Both the position numbers and the translations under genes were made by a program. The notes beneath the pieces are model-generated. The model was not told the DNA's origin, made no database searches, and was given only the letters and a program-made list of their open reading frames with translations. A DNA stretch of 64,000 nucleotides, taken from positions 186,001 through 250,000 of the forward strand of contig NZ_OW711693.1 of NCBI RefSeq assembly GCF_940670685.1, in the 5' to 3' direction. This DNA is from Anaeropeptidivorans aminofermentans (lineage in GTDB: Bacteria > Bacillota > Clostridia > Lachnospirales > UBA5962). This document shows positions 38,124 through 46,610 of the stretch, piece by piece. The number at the start of each line of letters is the position of its first letter. Position 1 is the stretch's first letter.

Positions 38124-38165
38124 ATAAGAGTGCTGCTGCAAATAGAATTTGCAGCAGCACTTTTA
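38124..38165. terminator. Bidirectional terminator between convergent genes
   Basis: Stem AGTGCTGCTGCAAAT / ATTTGCAGCAGCACT with a three-base loop and a T-run on the plus side; A/T-rich flank on the other. It lies between the HAD gene and the convergent SIS gene. Confidence 0.85.
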
Positions 38166-38256
38166 TATTAATAGAAAACATGAAATTAGAGAACAGGGTA
38201 TCTTGGATTAAAAATGCCCTGTGAATTTATTGATAAAAGAATACTTTGAAGGCATA

Positions 38257-39363
38257 TTAGTCCACCACTGTATTTTTATAATTAGGGGTTTTGCTTGCGG
38301 CGGCATCGTCCATTTTTTTATGGAGAGGGCATCTTGTCCATCTGTTATTTTCATCTGTAACCTTATAAGCAATTATCTGTACAAAAGGAAGGAAGCACAG
38401 AGGCGTAATCAGCTCATTCATTTCAAAAGGCACTGTAAGGATGCCTTCTCCCTGGTATTTTTCATTGTTTGTAAGCAAATAAGAATAATCGGTTACAAAA
38501 CGGGAGGCCTTGAAAATCTCATGAACTCTGTCGCTTGCGCAGCCTCCTTCTATAAAGAAGAGGTGATAAGTTGGGTCAAGCTGCAAGGAGGGACCATGGA
38601 TAAGCTCTTCTGTCTCATAGGCAACGGCAGGTATCTGAACGGTTTCTCCGATTTTTAATGCGCCTTCAAGAGCCGTGCCGTAGTTTGCGCCGCAGCCCAT
38701 GACATAGACCTTATTCATGGCAATTAAGGCTTTATAATGCTCCTCCATGAATTTAAGAGAGGCCTTTTGAACCTCTTTGTGAATTTCAGGAACCTTTTTA
38801 AGCTCATTCATCAGTTCCTTTGCATCGGATTCTGCCAGAAGACCCTTGGCCTTAGCTGCCTCAATGGTAAAAAGCATAAGGTATAAGGCGAAGGTGGTTA
38901 CACCCTTTGTTACGTATCCAACTTTTTCAATGCCCACACCGTATCCGATTAAAAGGTCCGCATAGTCTTTGAAATCGCTTTCCGTATTGCCTACGATGCC
39001 TATGGCCTTTCTTTTTTTGTTCTTTATGGCGGTTAAGGCTTCAATAGCATTTGTGCTCATGCCGCTTTGAGATACTACAAATACAAGGTCGTCATCGGTA
39101 AAGTCATTTTCGGTATTTACAAATGTAAAGGGAGAAATGATTTTAACCTCGCATTTTAAATATTTTCTCATAAACTGTCTTCCGCAGTAGGCGCCGTTAT
39201 AGGAGGAGCCGGAGGCGACAATCCATATGTTTTTGTAATTTCCTTCTACATATTCATTTACAAGGGATTTCGTAAGCTCAGCAGCATTTTTTATATTTTC
39301 TGCTACTGCTTCCGGTGACTGTTCAATATAGGTCATCATGGTTTCTTTTACGGCATTTTCCAT
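38257..39363 (-). CDS. Double-SIS sugar-phosphate isomerase/deglycase (GlmS-, AgaS- or FrlB-like)
   Basis: A 368-residue protein with two SIS (sugar isomerase) domains. The first has IVASGSSYNGAYCGR and VVSQSGMSTNAIEAL; the second has VMGCGANYGTALEGALK and AYETEELIHGPSL, the GlmS-like catalytic loop region. There is no glutaminase domain, so it is not GlmS itself. Relatives act as amino-sugar-phosphate deaminases/isomerases (AgaS) or deglycases of Amadori compounds (FrlB/GfrF). It is divergent from a PTS IIB-IIC-IID set and shares its upstream region, which suggests it acts on the imported substrate. ATG 39363 lies eight bases after AAGGAG. Confidence 0.82.
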   Translation of the reverse strand: MENAVKETMMTYIEQSPEAVAENIKNAAELTKSLVNEYVEGNYKNIWIVASGSSYNGAYCGRQFMRKYLKCEVKIISPFTFVNTENDFTDDDLVFVVSQSGMSTNAIEALTAIKNKKRKAIGIVGNTESDFKDYADLLIGYGVGIEKVGYVTKGVTTFALYLMLFTIEAAKAKGLLAESDAKELMNELKKVPEIHKEVQKASLKFMEEHYKALIAMNKVYVMGCGANYGTALEGALKIGETVQIPAVAYETEELIHGPSLQLDPTYHLFFIEGGCASDRVHEIFKASRFVTDYSYLLTNNEKYQGEGILTVPFEMNELITPLCFLPFVQIIAYKVTDENNRWTRCPLHKKMDDAAASKTPNYKNTVVD

Positions 39364-39432
39364 TTTCAACACTCCTTACATTTTGATTTGGGATACTTAC
39401 ATATTTTGAGTATATATGACATATTTTTTATA

Positions 39433-39478
39433 ATTTGTAATAACAAATGCTTATATAATTATTATAGTTAATTGGCAA
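39433..39478 (-). promoter_or_regulatory. Promoter and operator-like palindrome of the SIS gene
   Basis: On the minus strand TTGCCA (39478-39473), 17 bases, then TATAAG (39455-39450). Just downstream lies the palindrome ATTTGTAATAACAAAT (39433-39448), well placed for a repressor to block transcription. Confidence 0.5.
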
Positions 39479-39511
39479 AATAAATCAATATTTTTTCGGA
39501 TTTTAACAAAA

Positions 39512-39556
39512 TATTTGTAATTACATATTGACAATATCTTATTTAAGAAATAAAAT
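39512..39556 (+). promoter_or_regulatory. Promoter and operator-like palindrome of PTS set 2
   Basis: TTGACA at 39528-39533, a 17-base spacer, then TAAAAT at 39551-39556, about 190 bases before the IIB start. Immediately upstream lies ATTTGTAATTACATAT (39512-39527 region), containing the perfect palindrome TGTAATTACA. It shares ATTTGTAAT with the site on the SIS side. The GntR/UTRA regulator encoded at 43484 is the obvious candidate to bind both. Confidence 0.55.
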
Positions 39557-39745
39557 TTAGTTATGTAAAATCATTATAATTTGGCAAAGCTTAAATAAGG
39601 GTAATAAAAACTAATTTTCTCATAGGGCGCTATAAAGCAATATAGTTAATATAACCAAGAAATATAAATGTCATTATTGCTTTAAGAGCATGTAAGTTCC
39701 ATATTTTTAGCCGATTATATTGATTATTTGGAAGGAGATGGACAT

Positions 39746-40222
39746 ATGCCGAATATTTTATTAACACGAATTGACAATCGCTTGGTACATGGCCAGGTAG
39801 GCGTATCATGGGTAGGGATTACAGGCTGCAACCTTGTTGTAGTGGCTGATGATATGGCCGCAAATGACCCCATTCAGCAGTCTCTGATGAAAATGACTGC
39901 CGATTCTTCAGGCGTTGGCATTCGGTTTTTTACCATCGAAAAGACCATAGAAATCATTCATAAAGCCGCGCCTTCACAGAAAATATTTATCGTAGTAAGA
40001 GACCCTCAAAACGCCAGAAAGCTTATCGAAGGCGGTGTGCCCATTGATAAGCTTTGTATAGGCAATATGCATGTAAGCCCCGGCAAAAGGGTTTCCAATG
40101 AGCCTCATGTATATCTTGACGATAATGACCTTGAAGATTTAAGAGCTATAAGAAATAAGGGCGTAGACGTTTATATACAAATCACCCCAGGCGACAGAAA
40201 ATTTGATTTTGAACCAAAATAA
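39746..40222 (+). CDS. PTS mannose-family IIB component (set 2)
   Basis: A 158-residue IIB subunit. TRIDNRLVHGQVGVSWVG carries the phosphorylated His15, and the C-terminal VDVYIQITPGDRKF is typical of the sorbose/mannose/GalNAc type. ATG 39746 is six bases after AAGGAGATGG. It is the first gene of set 2, but the IIC gene does not follow directly: about 600 bp holding two repeat elements lie between. Confidence 0.92.
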   Translation: MPNILLTRIDNRLVHGQVGVSWVGITGCNLVVVADDMAANDPIQQSLMKMTADSSGVGIRFFTIEKTIEIIHKAAPSQKIFIVVRDPQNARKLIEGGVPIDKLCIGNMHVSPGKRVSNEPHVYLDDNDLEDLRAIRNKGVDVYIQITPGDRKFDFEPK

Positions 40223-40236
40223 ATATTTTGCTTCAT

Positions 40237-40465
40237 ATAGTAAAATAGCTTTAAGGCAGGAATAAAAACCTATTTTTCATAAATGGCTTAAATATAATAG
40301 AAATACTTATATTAAGCCATTCAAAGTCAACAAAGCTGAATGCTTTTTGTTGACTATAAGGGAATGTTCATCTGAAAACTCTTTTACAGCTTCCCTGTAA
40401 GTGTCTTCAGGTTCACTAAGTATAAAATATACGTTTTTTGTTACCGTATCAAATTATTTTACCAT
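40237..40465. repeat. Family B element, long form, inside the PTS operon
   Basis: ATAGTAAAATAG at the left and TATTTTACCAT at the right, flanked by TA; 229 bp. Its interior has AATGGCTTAAATATAATAG ... TTATATTAAGCCATT, then the module GTCAACAAAGCTGAA ... TTTTTGTTGACTATAAGG. It begins 14 bases after the IIB stop. Confidence 0.85.
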
Positions 40466-40572
40466 ATATGCTTGAATTCATATGAAACAGCAGCATTGTC
40501 AATTTGATTTTCTCTTATTTTATACCCTCTGAAGCCATATACTTACAGCAGAATAAAAGCAAATTGACTATA
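40466..40572. repeat. Family C palindromic repeat, inside the PTS operon
   Basis: The best-kept C copy: leader GCTTGAATTCATATGAAAC, then AGCAGCATTGTCAATTTG, TTTTCTCTTATTTTATACCC, GAAGCCATATACTTACAGC and GAATAAAAGCAAATTGACTA. It directly follows the B element. The rest of the gap (40573-40829) holds a GTCTTCGGAAGTGAG ... CCGAAGAC hairpin near 40780-40815 and the IIC ribosome site. Confidence 0.85.
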
Positions 40573-40829
40573 ACAGCTTTCCATTAATGTTTCCTTTACC
40601 TGATAGAAATATTGCGGATTTATTTACTGTACCTTTGCCGGCAGGTTTCTTAAAGGTTTCAATTCCAATTCAATAAGGCATTACAAAAGTATACACCTTA
40701 AGTATGGTTTTATAATGCTTTTCTGATGGATATAAGAAACTGCCTGAATAAGTTTTTGTGCCTTCGGGCTTAAAAATACTGTCTTCGGAAGTGAGAAGCC
40801 GAAGACTAAAACGAAAAGGAGGAGTATTT

Positions 40830-41624
40830 ATGCAAATCACGTTAGGTCAAGGCATTATGCTGGCCTTGGTGGCTTTCATCTGCGGAATTGATTCTAATAT
40901 GGAATCTTTTTTCTGGTTCAGGCCGCTTGTAACAGCATTTTTTGCAGGAATCGTCCTTGGGGACGTACAGCTCGGCCTTGCTGCCGGTGCAGTTGCGGAG
41001 CTTTCTTACCTGGGGCTTTTGACAGTGGGAGGAACGGTGCCTCCAGACCCTCTTACAGCAGGTATTATGACCACCGTTATTGCCTATACCACAGGCCAGT
41101 CGGCCGAGGCGGCGCTGGGTATGTCTCTTCCCTTTGCTTTGCTTGCACAGTGGATGGGTATTATCTGCAACACAACATTTGCAGGCTTCCTTAAACCTTT
41201 AGATGATGCGGCTGCCAAAGCAGATACGAAGAAATTTGCTTCTATTGTTATTTTTGGTCTTTTACTTAAAGCGGCTTTATATGGTGTACTTATTTTCCTT
41301 TCAGCTTACGCTTTGCAGACTCAAATTACCATATTTGTTAATTCATTCCCTGAATTTTTAATCCATGGCTTTGAAATCGCCGGTGGGCTTATGCCTGCAG
41401 TCGGCTTAGCGCTTCTGCTTGTTGTTATGCTTAAAAAGCAGAACATTGCTTATCTTTTCATAGGATTTATAATGGCTACGTTTATGGACTTGGGCAATAT
41501 TCTTCCCGTTGCAATCGCAGCTGTTGCAATCGCATTTCTTGATTACTTAAACGATCAGAATTTAATGAAGAAAGCAGAAGAATTGGCTGGTGCGAAAGGA
41601 GGTTCTGAAGATGTCGGTATCTAG
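40830..41624 (+). CDS. PTS mannose-family IIC component (set 2)
   Basis: A 264-residue EIIC subunit of the mannose/GalNAc type. Conserved features: RPLVTAFFAGIVLGDVQLGL, AELSYLGLLTVGGTVPPDP and multiple hydrophobic helices. The ATG follows AAAAGGAGGAGTATTT. The C-terminus overlaps the IID start by 14 bases, so the two are coupled. With IIB and IID it forms a full importer once a IIA supplies phosphate (candidate: 44501). Confidence 0.92.
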   Translation: MQITLGQGIMLALVAFICGIDSNMESFFWFRPLVTAFFAGIVLGDVQLGLAAGAVAELSYLGLLTVGGTVPPDPLTAGIMTTVIAYTTGQSAEAALGMSLPFALLAQWMGIICNTTFAGFLKPLDDAAAKADTKKFASIVIFGLLLKAALYGVLIFLSAYALQTQITIFVNSFPEFLIHGFEIAGGLMPAVGLALLLVVMLKKQNIAYLFIGFIMATFMDLGNILPVAIAAVAIAFLDYLNDQNLMKKAEELAGAKGGSEDVGI

Positions 41625-42402
41625 AAATAAATTAACTAAAAAAGATATTAATCAGATGAGCATGCTTTCTCTTTTAGAGCAGGCCTGCTTCAGCTTTGAA
41701 AGAATGCAGGCGCCCGGCTTCTGCCTCGGTATGATTCCTGGATTTAAAAAGATTTACGGCAATCAGAAGAAAGAAATCGCCGCCGCCATGCAAAACAATA
41801 TGGACTTTATCAATACAGAGCCCCATATGGCGACTTTCCTTCAGGGCCTTATTCTTTCTCTTGAAGAAAGCGGCCAGGACAGAGAACTTATAAAGAACGT
41901 AAAAACAGGTTTATTCGGGCCTCTTGCAGGCCTTGGGGATGCCATATTCTGGTTTACTCTTCTGCCCATATCGGCGGCTATCTGCTGCTCTCTTGCATCT
42001 AACGGCTCCGTAATGGGCCCTATACTTTATATGATAATCTGGGGCATTGCCGCCTTTTCAAGATTATGGTTCGGCAGCTTCGGCTATAAAATGGGTGTAG
42101 GAGCAGTGGATATTATCAGTAAAAACGCCGCCGCAATATCCAAAGCCGCAGGTATTTTAGGTATTATGGTTGTCGGAGGGCTTATTCCAAGCTATATTAA
42201 TTTCAGTTTTTCCGAAGCCCTTATCGCTCCGGGAGGCGTATCCGTTCAGAGCATATTTGACTCGATTCTTCCGAATATTTTAACCCTTGGGTTCGTATTT
42301 ATGCTTTATTGGCTCTTTAAGAAAAAGAATATGGGAACATTGAAGCTGATTGTTTTAATTATTGTTTTCTCCGTTATAATGTCCGCCCTTGGTATTATGT
42401 AA
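41611..42402 (+). CDS. PTS mannose-family IID component (set 2)
   Basis: A 263-residue EIID subunit: NKLTKKDINQMSMLSLLEQ at the start, FINTEPHMATFLQGL, LFGPLAGLGDAIFWFTLLPI in the middle and hydrophobic helices at the end. ATG 41611 has AAAGGAGG within the end of the IIC gene. It is the last gene before a hairpin. Confidence 0.92.
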   Translation: MSVSRNKLTKKDINQMSMLSLLEQACFSFERMQAPGFCLGMIPGFKKIYGNQKKEIAAAMQNNMDFINTEPHMATFLQGLILSLEESGQDRELIKNVKTGLFGPLAGLGDAIFWFTLLPISAAICCSLASNGSVMGPILYMIIWGIAAFSRLWFGSFGYKMGVGAVDIISKNAAAISKAAGILGIMVVGGLIPSYINFSFSEALIAPGGVSVQSIFDSILPNILTLGFVFMLYWLFKKKNMGTLKLIVLIIVFSVIMSALGIM

Positions 42403-42408
42403 TCAATT

Positions 42409-42439
42409 ATGGAGCGCTTCTTTCTTTGAAGCGCTCCAT
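42409..42439 (+). terminator. Hairpin after PTS set 2
   Basis: Stem GGAGCGCTTC / GAAGCGCTCC with a seven-base loop. The T-run is weak, so it may be a partial terminator or an mRNA-stabilising hairpin. Confidence 0.6.
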
Positions 42440-42668
42440 GCAGTTTAAAAAGAAATTAATATTTAATTATTTTAAATAGAAATAGATATAATAGGCTTAA
42501 ATCAGGCTTTGATTTTGATTAATTTTAAGCATAAATATATTTTCCGAAGGAAAATCTAGGAACGGCGCTTGAGACTATAAGACGATTCAAAATTGAATTT
42601 TATAAACTCTTTAAAATAAACAGGCAATATAAAATTTATCTGTAAAAATAGGCAAAGGCTGTGATATT

Positions 42669-43331
42669 TTGAACTTTCCAATTAATAAATATATTGACCA
42701 TACCATTCTATACCCCTACGCCTGCAATGAAGATATTAAAAAAGTATGCGATGAATGCAGAGCGTATGATTTTATGATGGTAGCGATTAACTCTGTTCAG
42801 GTTAAGCGCTGCAAGAAATACTTGGAAGGAACAGATGTGCATGTGGGGGCGGCAATTGGTTTTCCCTTGGGGCAGACGACTATCGACGTAAAGGCCTATG
42901 AGACAAAGAAGGCCATAGAAGACGGCGCCGATGAAATAGATTATGTAATCAATATTACAGAACTGAAAAATAAAAATTATAGCTACATTCAAAAGGAAAT
43001 GGAAGAAATTGTTTCTCTTTGCAAAAAAGCAAATGTTCTTTCAAAGGTTATTTTTGAAAACTGCTATCTTGAAAAGGATGAAATCATAAAGCTATGCGAA
43101 ATCGCAAAGATTGTTAAGCCTGATTTTATAAAAACCTCCACAGGCTTCGGTACGTCAGGGGCCAAGGCAGAAGATGTAAGGCTTATGAAGGAATCTGTGG
43201 GCCATGAAGTAAAGGTGAAGGCAGCCGGGGGAATCAGAGACTATAAGACCTTTATGGAAATGATTGAAGCCGGAGCAGAGCGTATAGGCACAAGCAAGAG
43301 CATTGACATTATGAAAGAAGCAGGCTTATAA
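42669..43331 (+). CDS. deoC: Deoxyribose-phosphate aldolase
   Basis: A 220-residue class I aldolase of the DeoC family, splitting 2-deoxyribose-5-P into glyceraldehyde-3-P and acetaldehyde. It has IDHTIL near the start, [15 protein letters not shown] (proton-relay Asp), the Schiff-base lysine K155 in FIKTSTGF, and [10 protein letters not shown] with the second lysine. It starts with TTG (42669) after a weak AAAGG site. It lies among PTS and sugar-phosphate genes rather than with nucleoside genes, so a role on another sugar phosphate is possible. Confidence 0.88.
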   Translation: MNFPINKYIDHTILYPYACNEDIKKVCDECRAYDFMMVAINSVQVKRCKKYLEGTDVHVGAAIGFPLGQTTIDVKAYETKKAIEDGADEIDYVINITELKNKNYSYIQKEMEEIVSLCKKANVLSKVIFENCYLEKDEIIKLCEIAKIVKPDFIKTSTGFGTSGAKAEDVRLMKESVGHEVKVKAAGGIRDYKTFMEMIEAGAERIGTSKSIDIMKEAGL

Positions 43332-43333
43332 TT

Positions 43334-43440
43334 AGGGTATGTCTGAAAATTCAAGAATCTAGTCTGTTTTGTCATAGAAGCGCGGTTTTATCATTGAAAA
43401 TACGTGAATGCATGTTTTCTTGCAAAGGATATCTCTTTCA
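43334..43440. repeat. Family E element, left part only
   Basis: AGGGTATGTCTGAAAATTC, then TTTTGTCATAGAAGCGCGG and ATCATTGAAAATACG match the left half of E at 51205. The right half is missing. Confidence 0.6.
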
Positions 43441-43483
43441 GGCTATATTCGATTATTTGATAAATCCCTTTTAAGGAGTACCT

Positions 43484-44224
43484 ATGGATTATGTTAACAT
43501 AAATAAATTTAGCCCTGTGCCTTTACATGAGCAGATTAAATCCAGCGTAATAAAGGCAATGCGTGCAGGCATCATAAGCCCGGGGGAAAAATTGCCCACG
43601 GAAAATGAAATCTGCCAGAAATTCGGGGTATCCCGCCCTGTGGTGCGTCAGGCTTATAGCCGCCTCGCTCAGGATGGGCTTGTAGAGCGTAAAAGAGGCA
43701 TCGGAACCTTTGTCAAGCCTTTAAGTGTAGGGGAGTTTATAACCCATATTTTCAGTTATAAAGAAGAGCTTAATATTTTAGGCAAAAAGCCCGGAACGGT
43801 TCTGGTGGCTTCTGATATCATGGGCTTTGATGAAGACATATTTTCAAAACTGCATCTCGAAAAGAAAGACAAATGCCTAAAGATTGAAAGAATGCGCTAT
43901 GCAAATGACCAGCCCTTTACTTTTATAAAAAATTATGTGCCTATAAAGATTTTCCACGGTTTGGAAAAATACGATTTTTCCAAAGAATCTCTTTATCATA
44001 TTTTAACGACGCAATACGATGCAGAGCCTGTTAAATCCTACAGGACTCTTTATGCCGGCATTATTAACATCAAGGAAGCCGGGTATTTGCAGGTTTCAGT
44101 AAATTCCCCGATAAATATGCTTGAAAGCCTTACCTTTGATAAATATGACAGGCCCATTGATTACAGTATTGAAACTTATCCCGGCAATTACCATAGGTTT
44201 TCATTTATAGCCTATAAAGAATAA
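43484..44224 (+). CDS. GntR-family regulator with UTRA domain
   Basis: A 246-residue HutC/UTRA-type repressor. The winged helix spans residues 10-77 (PLHEQIKSSVIKAMRAGIIS, LPTENEICQKFGVSRPVVR, GLVERKRGIGTFV). The UTRA effector domain runs from about 95 to the end, where a sugar phosphate would bind. ATG follows AAGGAGTACCT. It is placed between deoC and a PTS IIA gene and is the only dedicated regulator of the carbohydrate region. Likely targets are the two ATTTGTAAT palindromes between the SIS gene and PTS set 2. Confidence 0.9.
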   Translation: MDYVNINKFSPVPLHEQIKSSVIKAMRAGIISPGEKLPTENEICQKFGVSRPVVRQAYSRLAQDGLVERKRGIGTFVKPLSVGEFITHIFSYKEELNILGKKPGTVLVASDIMGFDEDIFSKLHLEKKDKCLKIERMRYANDQPFTFIKNYVPIKIFHGLEKYDFSKESLYHILTTQYDAEPVKSYRTLYAGIINIKEAGYLQVSVNSPINMLESLTFDKYDRPIDYSIETYPGNYHRFSFIAYKE

Positions 44225-44243
44225 ATAGGAAATGATTTACGAA

Positions 44244-44416
44244 TATATTTAAATCAATATGGAACAGCAATATAATCAATGGAACAGAAAAAATCCAGAC
44301 TGGATTAAAATACCGCTTACGGTATTTTGCGAATTAAAAATCCTTATTGCTTTTTTCTTATTTCATGGTATTTAAAGCAAAATACCTGGGATGCAATAAA
44401 AGCAGATTGATATATG
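44244..44416. repeat. Family C repeat, long variant
   Basis: Leader TTAAATCAATATGGAACAGC, AATATAATCAATGG at the left and GCAATAAAAGCAGATTGATATA at the right. The left arm is interrupted by a palindromic block that includes AAAATACCGC ... GCGGTATTTT-like sequence near 44309-44333. Confidence 0.55.
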
Positions 44417-44500
44417 TTTCATCAAGGGAAAAATACATGTGCAAAACGACGTTCGGTGCTCCGTAATATGAAAATAATATGCCTATGAGAGGTGATAGGG

Positions 44501-44941
44501 ATGGCTGGAGTAATTATTACAGGCCATGGCAGATTTGCCGAAGGAATGGCAGATTCAATTCGTATGCTTATTGGAAAACAGGATTTTCTAAAGACTGTGA
44601 ATTTTGAAGACGGCCACAGCGAGGATATTTTAAAAGATAATTTGCTGAAGGCTTATGATGCTATTGAAAATAAAAATGCCGTTTTCATCTTATGCGATAT
44701 TTTAGGGGGTTCGCCCTTTAAAAACGCTGTGACGGCTTTTTTTCATCACGAAAATGTTAAAATATTATACGGTACCAATTTAGGCATGGCCATTGAGACG
44801 TGTATGAAATGCATGATATTGGAAGATAATTCAAATATAGATTATATTGCCGATGAAATAGCAGAAGCCGGTAAAACCAATGTAGGTAAATTTACTTATC
44901 AAGAACCTATTAGTGATGAAGAGCCGGAGGACGGCATTTAA
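44501..44941 (+). CDS. PTS mannose-family IIA component
   Basis: A 146-residue IIA subunit. His9 in GVIITGHGRFAEG is the phospho-carrier, and FILCDILGGSPF is the second conserved motif. ATG 44501 has AGAGGTGAT just upstream. Lying after the GntR gene and before a HAD gene, it is the probable phosphate donor for PTS set 2. Confidence 0.9.
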   Translation: MAGVIITGHGRFAEGMADSIRMLIGKQDFLKTVNFEDGHSEDILKDNLLKAYDAIENKNAVFILCDILGGSPFKNAVTAFFHHENVKILYGTNLGMAIETCMKCMILEDNSNIDYIADEIAEAGKTNVGKFTYQEPISDEEPEDGI

Positions 44942-45008
44942 TAAAGAATTTACAGCAGCGTATTTTTAATTATTTATGGATTTTCCAAATATCTTTTAAG
45001 GAGTTATC

Positions 45009-45665
45009 ATGATAAAGGCAGTTATTTTTGACATGGACGGCGTATTGATTGACAGTGAGATTGTCTATATAAACCATATATATGAAAGGCTTGTTAAAAG
45101 AAATCCGGAAATAAAGATAGAACAGCTTTATCCCACCGTAGGCTCCACCAATAAAAGAACCAAGGAAATTATATTTGAGCTGGCGGGAGAAAACCTTGAC
45201 TCAGAAGAATTTAATAAAGAATATGAAACCTTCTTTTTAGACTGTTCTGTAGATTATCCTTCCATATTAAGAAGAGATGTTTATGATGTATTAAACTATA
45301 TTAAAGAAAGAGGGTATAAAATAGGTCTTGCTTCTTCAACCTCACCGGAGGGTATAGAAAACGTTGTGACTTCCTGCGGTTTAAAACAATATTTTGACGC
45401 TATTATAAGCGGCGATATGTTTAAAGAAAGCAAACCCCACCCTGAAATATACATCCATACATCAAATCTTTTAAACGTATCCCCTGAGAACTGTCTTGTA
45501 ATAGAAGATTCCAACTATGGAATAAAGGCCGCCTGCAGGGCAGGAATGACTGTTGCAGCATATAAAGATGAAAGATTTGCCTTTGACCAGTCTTTAGCCC
45601 ATTACACTATTGAATCGTTAAGCGAAATACCGAGTTTATTGGATAAGCTCAATACAGTTATTTAA
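45009..45665 (+). CDS. HAD hydrolase, beta-phosphoglucomutase-like
   Basis: A 218-residue HAD enzyme with the small C1 cap. Motif I is FDMDGVLIDSE, motif II ASSTS, motif III the Lys in KESKPHPEIY, and motif IV VIEDSNYGIKAA. That pattern is shared by beta-phosphoglucomutases and sugar-phosphate phosphatases; which one applies is not decidable here. The ATG follows TTAAGGAGTTATC. It is the last gene of the carbohydrate region. Confidence 0.87.
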   Translation: MIKAVIFDMDGVLIDSEIVYINHIYERLVKRNPEIKIEQLYPTVGSTNKRTKEIIFELAGENLDSEEFNKEYETFFLDCSVDYPSILRRDVYDVLNYIKERGYKIGLASSTSPEGIENVVTSCGLKQYFDAIISGDMFKESKPHPEIYIHTSNLLNVSPENCLVIEDSNYGIKAACRAGMTVAAYKDERFAFDQSLAHYTIESLSEIPSLLDKLNTVI

Positions 45666-45786
45666 TTTCAAACGGTTAAATATAGTAACTTGAAAAAGAT
45701 TCAGTTTATTTGCTATAGACGGAAGGAAAACTAATTAAACTTAAAAATAAAAAGACTGTTTTCAAATTTATCAAGCATAACTATAG

Positions 45787-45823
45787 GGCGTATGTTAAGT
45801 TCAAGTACTTAATAAACGCCCTC
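45787..45823 (+). other. Hairpin in the gap after the HAD gene
   Basis: GGGCGT and ACGCCC pair around an imperfect AT-rich inner part. A short TAGTAA...TGCTATA palindrome lies at 45680-45718. Confidence 0.4.
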
Positions 45824-45861
45824 TGTGCGGTTTTGAACTAAAGTGACTATAAATTTAAAAT

Positions 45862-45919
45862 AGGCTCATAGGAGATACCGGCTCTGCTGGTTTTTAGATC
45901 AATTCCTATGGGCTTTTAT
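45862..45919 (+). terminator. Probable terminator with long loop
   Basis: AGGCTCATAGGA pairs with TCCTATGGGCTT (two G-T pairs) and is followed by TTATT. The loop is about 30 bases, so efficiency is uncertain. Confidence 0.45.
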
Positions 45920-45929
45920 TATGCTTGCT

Positions 45930-46022
45930 TTAATGCAAAATAGTATCATAGTCAATTTGCCTTTCTCTTATTTTAAGCCGTATCAACCTAAATATTCTCT
46001 TCAGAATAAGAGCAAATTGTGA
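45930..46022. repeat. Family C palindromic repeat
   Basis: ATAGTCAATTTGCCTTTCTC, TATTTTAAGCCG and AGAATAAGAGCAAATTGTG. It stands directly next to a second C copy in the same orientation. Confidence 0.75.
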
Positions 46023-46026
46023 TTAA

Positions 46027-46328
46027 TATGAAACGCTCCTATTGTCAATTCATTTACTTTATTTTAAGCCCTCTAAAGTCCGATATCTGCAGCGGAATAA
46101 AAGTATAGTAAATTTCACAGAAGGAAGCAATAAAAATCTATTTTTCATATACGGCTTAAACATAGCCCTTATAGCCAACAAAGATTAAAATATCTTTGTT
46201 GGCTATAAGGGGGCGTTCGCCTGAAAACACTTTAACAGTTTCCCTGTAAGTGTTTCCAGGCTTACTAAACATAAAATATACGATTTTTATTACTATTTCA
46301 TTTGAAATTTACTATAAGTTGACATATA
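46027..46328. mobile_element. Family C repeat interrupted by a B element
   Basis: The C copy starts AATATGAAACGCTCCTATTG, continues to GCGGAATAAAAGTA (46105), then resumes as TAAGTTGACATATAAC after 46315. Between lies a 209-bp B-type element (TAGTAAATTTC ... GAAATTTACTA). Removing it with one TA rebuilds AATAAAAGTAAGTTGACA, the normal C right end. Confidence 0.85.
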
Positions 46329-46333
46329 ACCTT

Positions 46334-46596
46334 AGAGCATGTTTTGAAACCTAAGTATTGTGGTAAAAGGAATCAAATATGATATACTAAAGCCTATGAG
46401 AAGACACGAAAGAACTCAAAGAAAACTGACTGGTGGCTTTATAAGGAACGGCATCTCGTAGAAAACCTTTTTCTTAAACTCAAAAATTACCGTCGTTTTG
46501 CTACTCGTTATGAAAAACTTCCTTCTTCCTTTTATTCTGTTTCCTATCTTTCCTGCATTCTCCTTTGGTTATTTTGATGGTTTCAAAATATGCTCT
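46334..46596 (+). mobile_element. Internally deleted IS5-type element
   Basis: Terminal inverted repeats AGAGCATGTTTTGAAACC and GGTTTCAAAATATGCTCT bound a 263-bp element; TA flanks both sides. Inside is the 3' end of a transposase gene. The rest of the IS is missing. Confidence 0.85.
46401..46577 (+). pseudogene. C-terminal fragment of an IS5-family transposase
   Basis: A 58-codon open stretch without a start codon. It ends at TGA 46575-46577. The translation contains WWLYKERHLVENLFLKLKN, in which the Glu is the last residue of the DDE triad, followed by YRRFATRYEKL and a hydrophobic end. This is the classic tail of IS5-family (IS427/ISL2-like) transposases. The first two-thirds of the gene are gone, so it is not active. 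Confidence 0.88.
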
Positions 46597-46610
46597 AGGG
46601 TGATACCCCA

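Noticed and set aside
38221-38658. 145-residue plus-strand open frame
   Set aside because: It is antisense to the SIS-domain gene, whose minus-strand frame has clear motifs.
39470-39595. Sigma-54 (-24/-12) promoter for PTS set 2
   Set aside because: TTGGCA occurs at 39472 and near 39581, but neither has a TTGC-type -12 at the right distance, and no LevR-type activator is encoded here.
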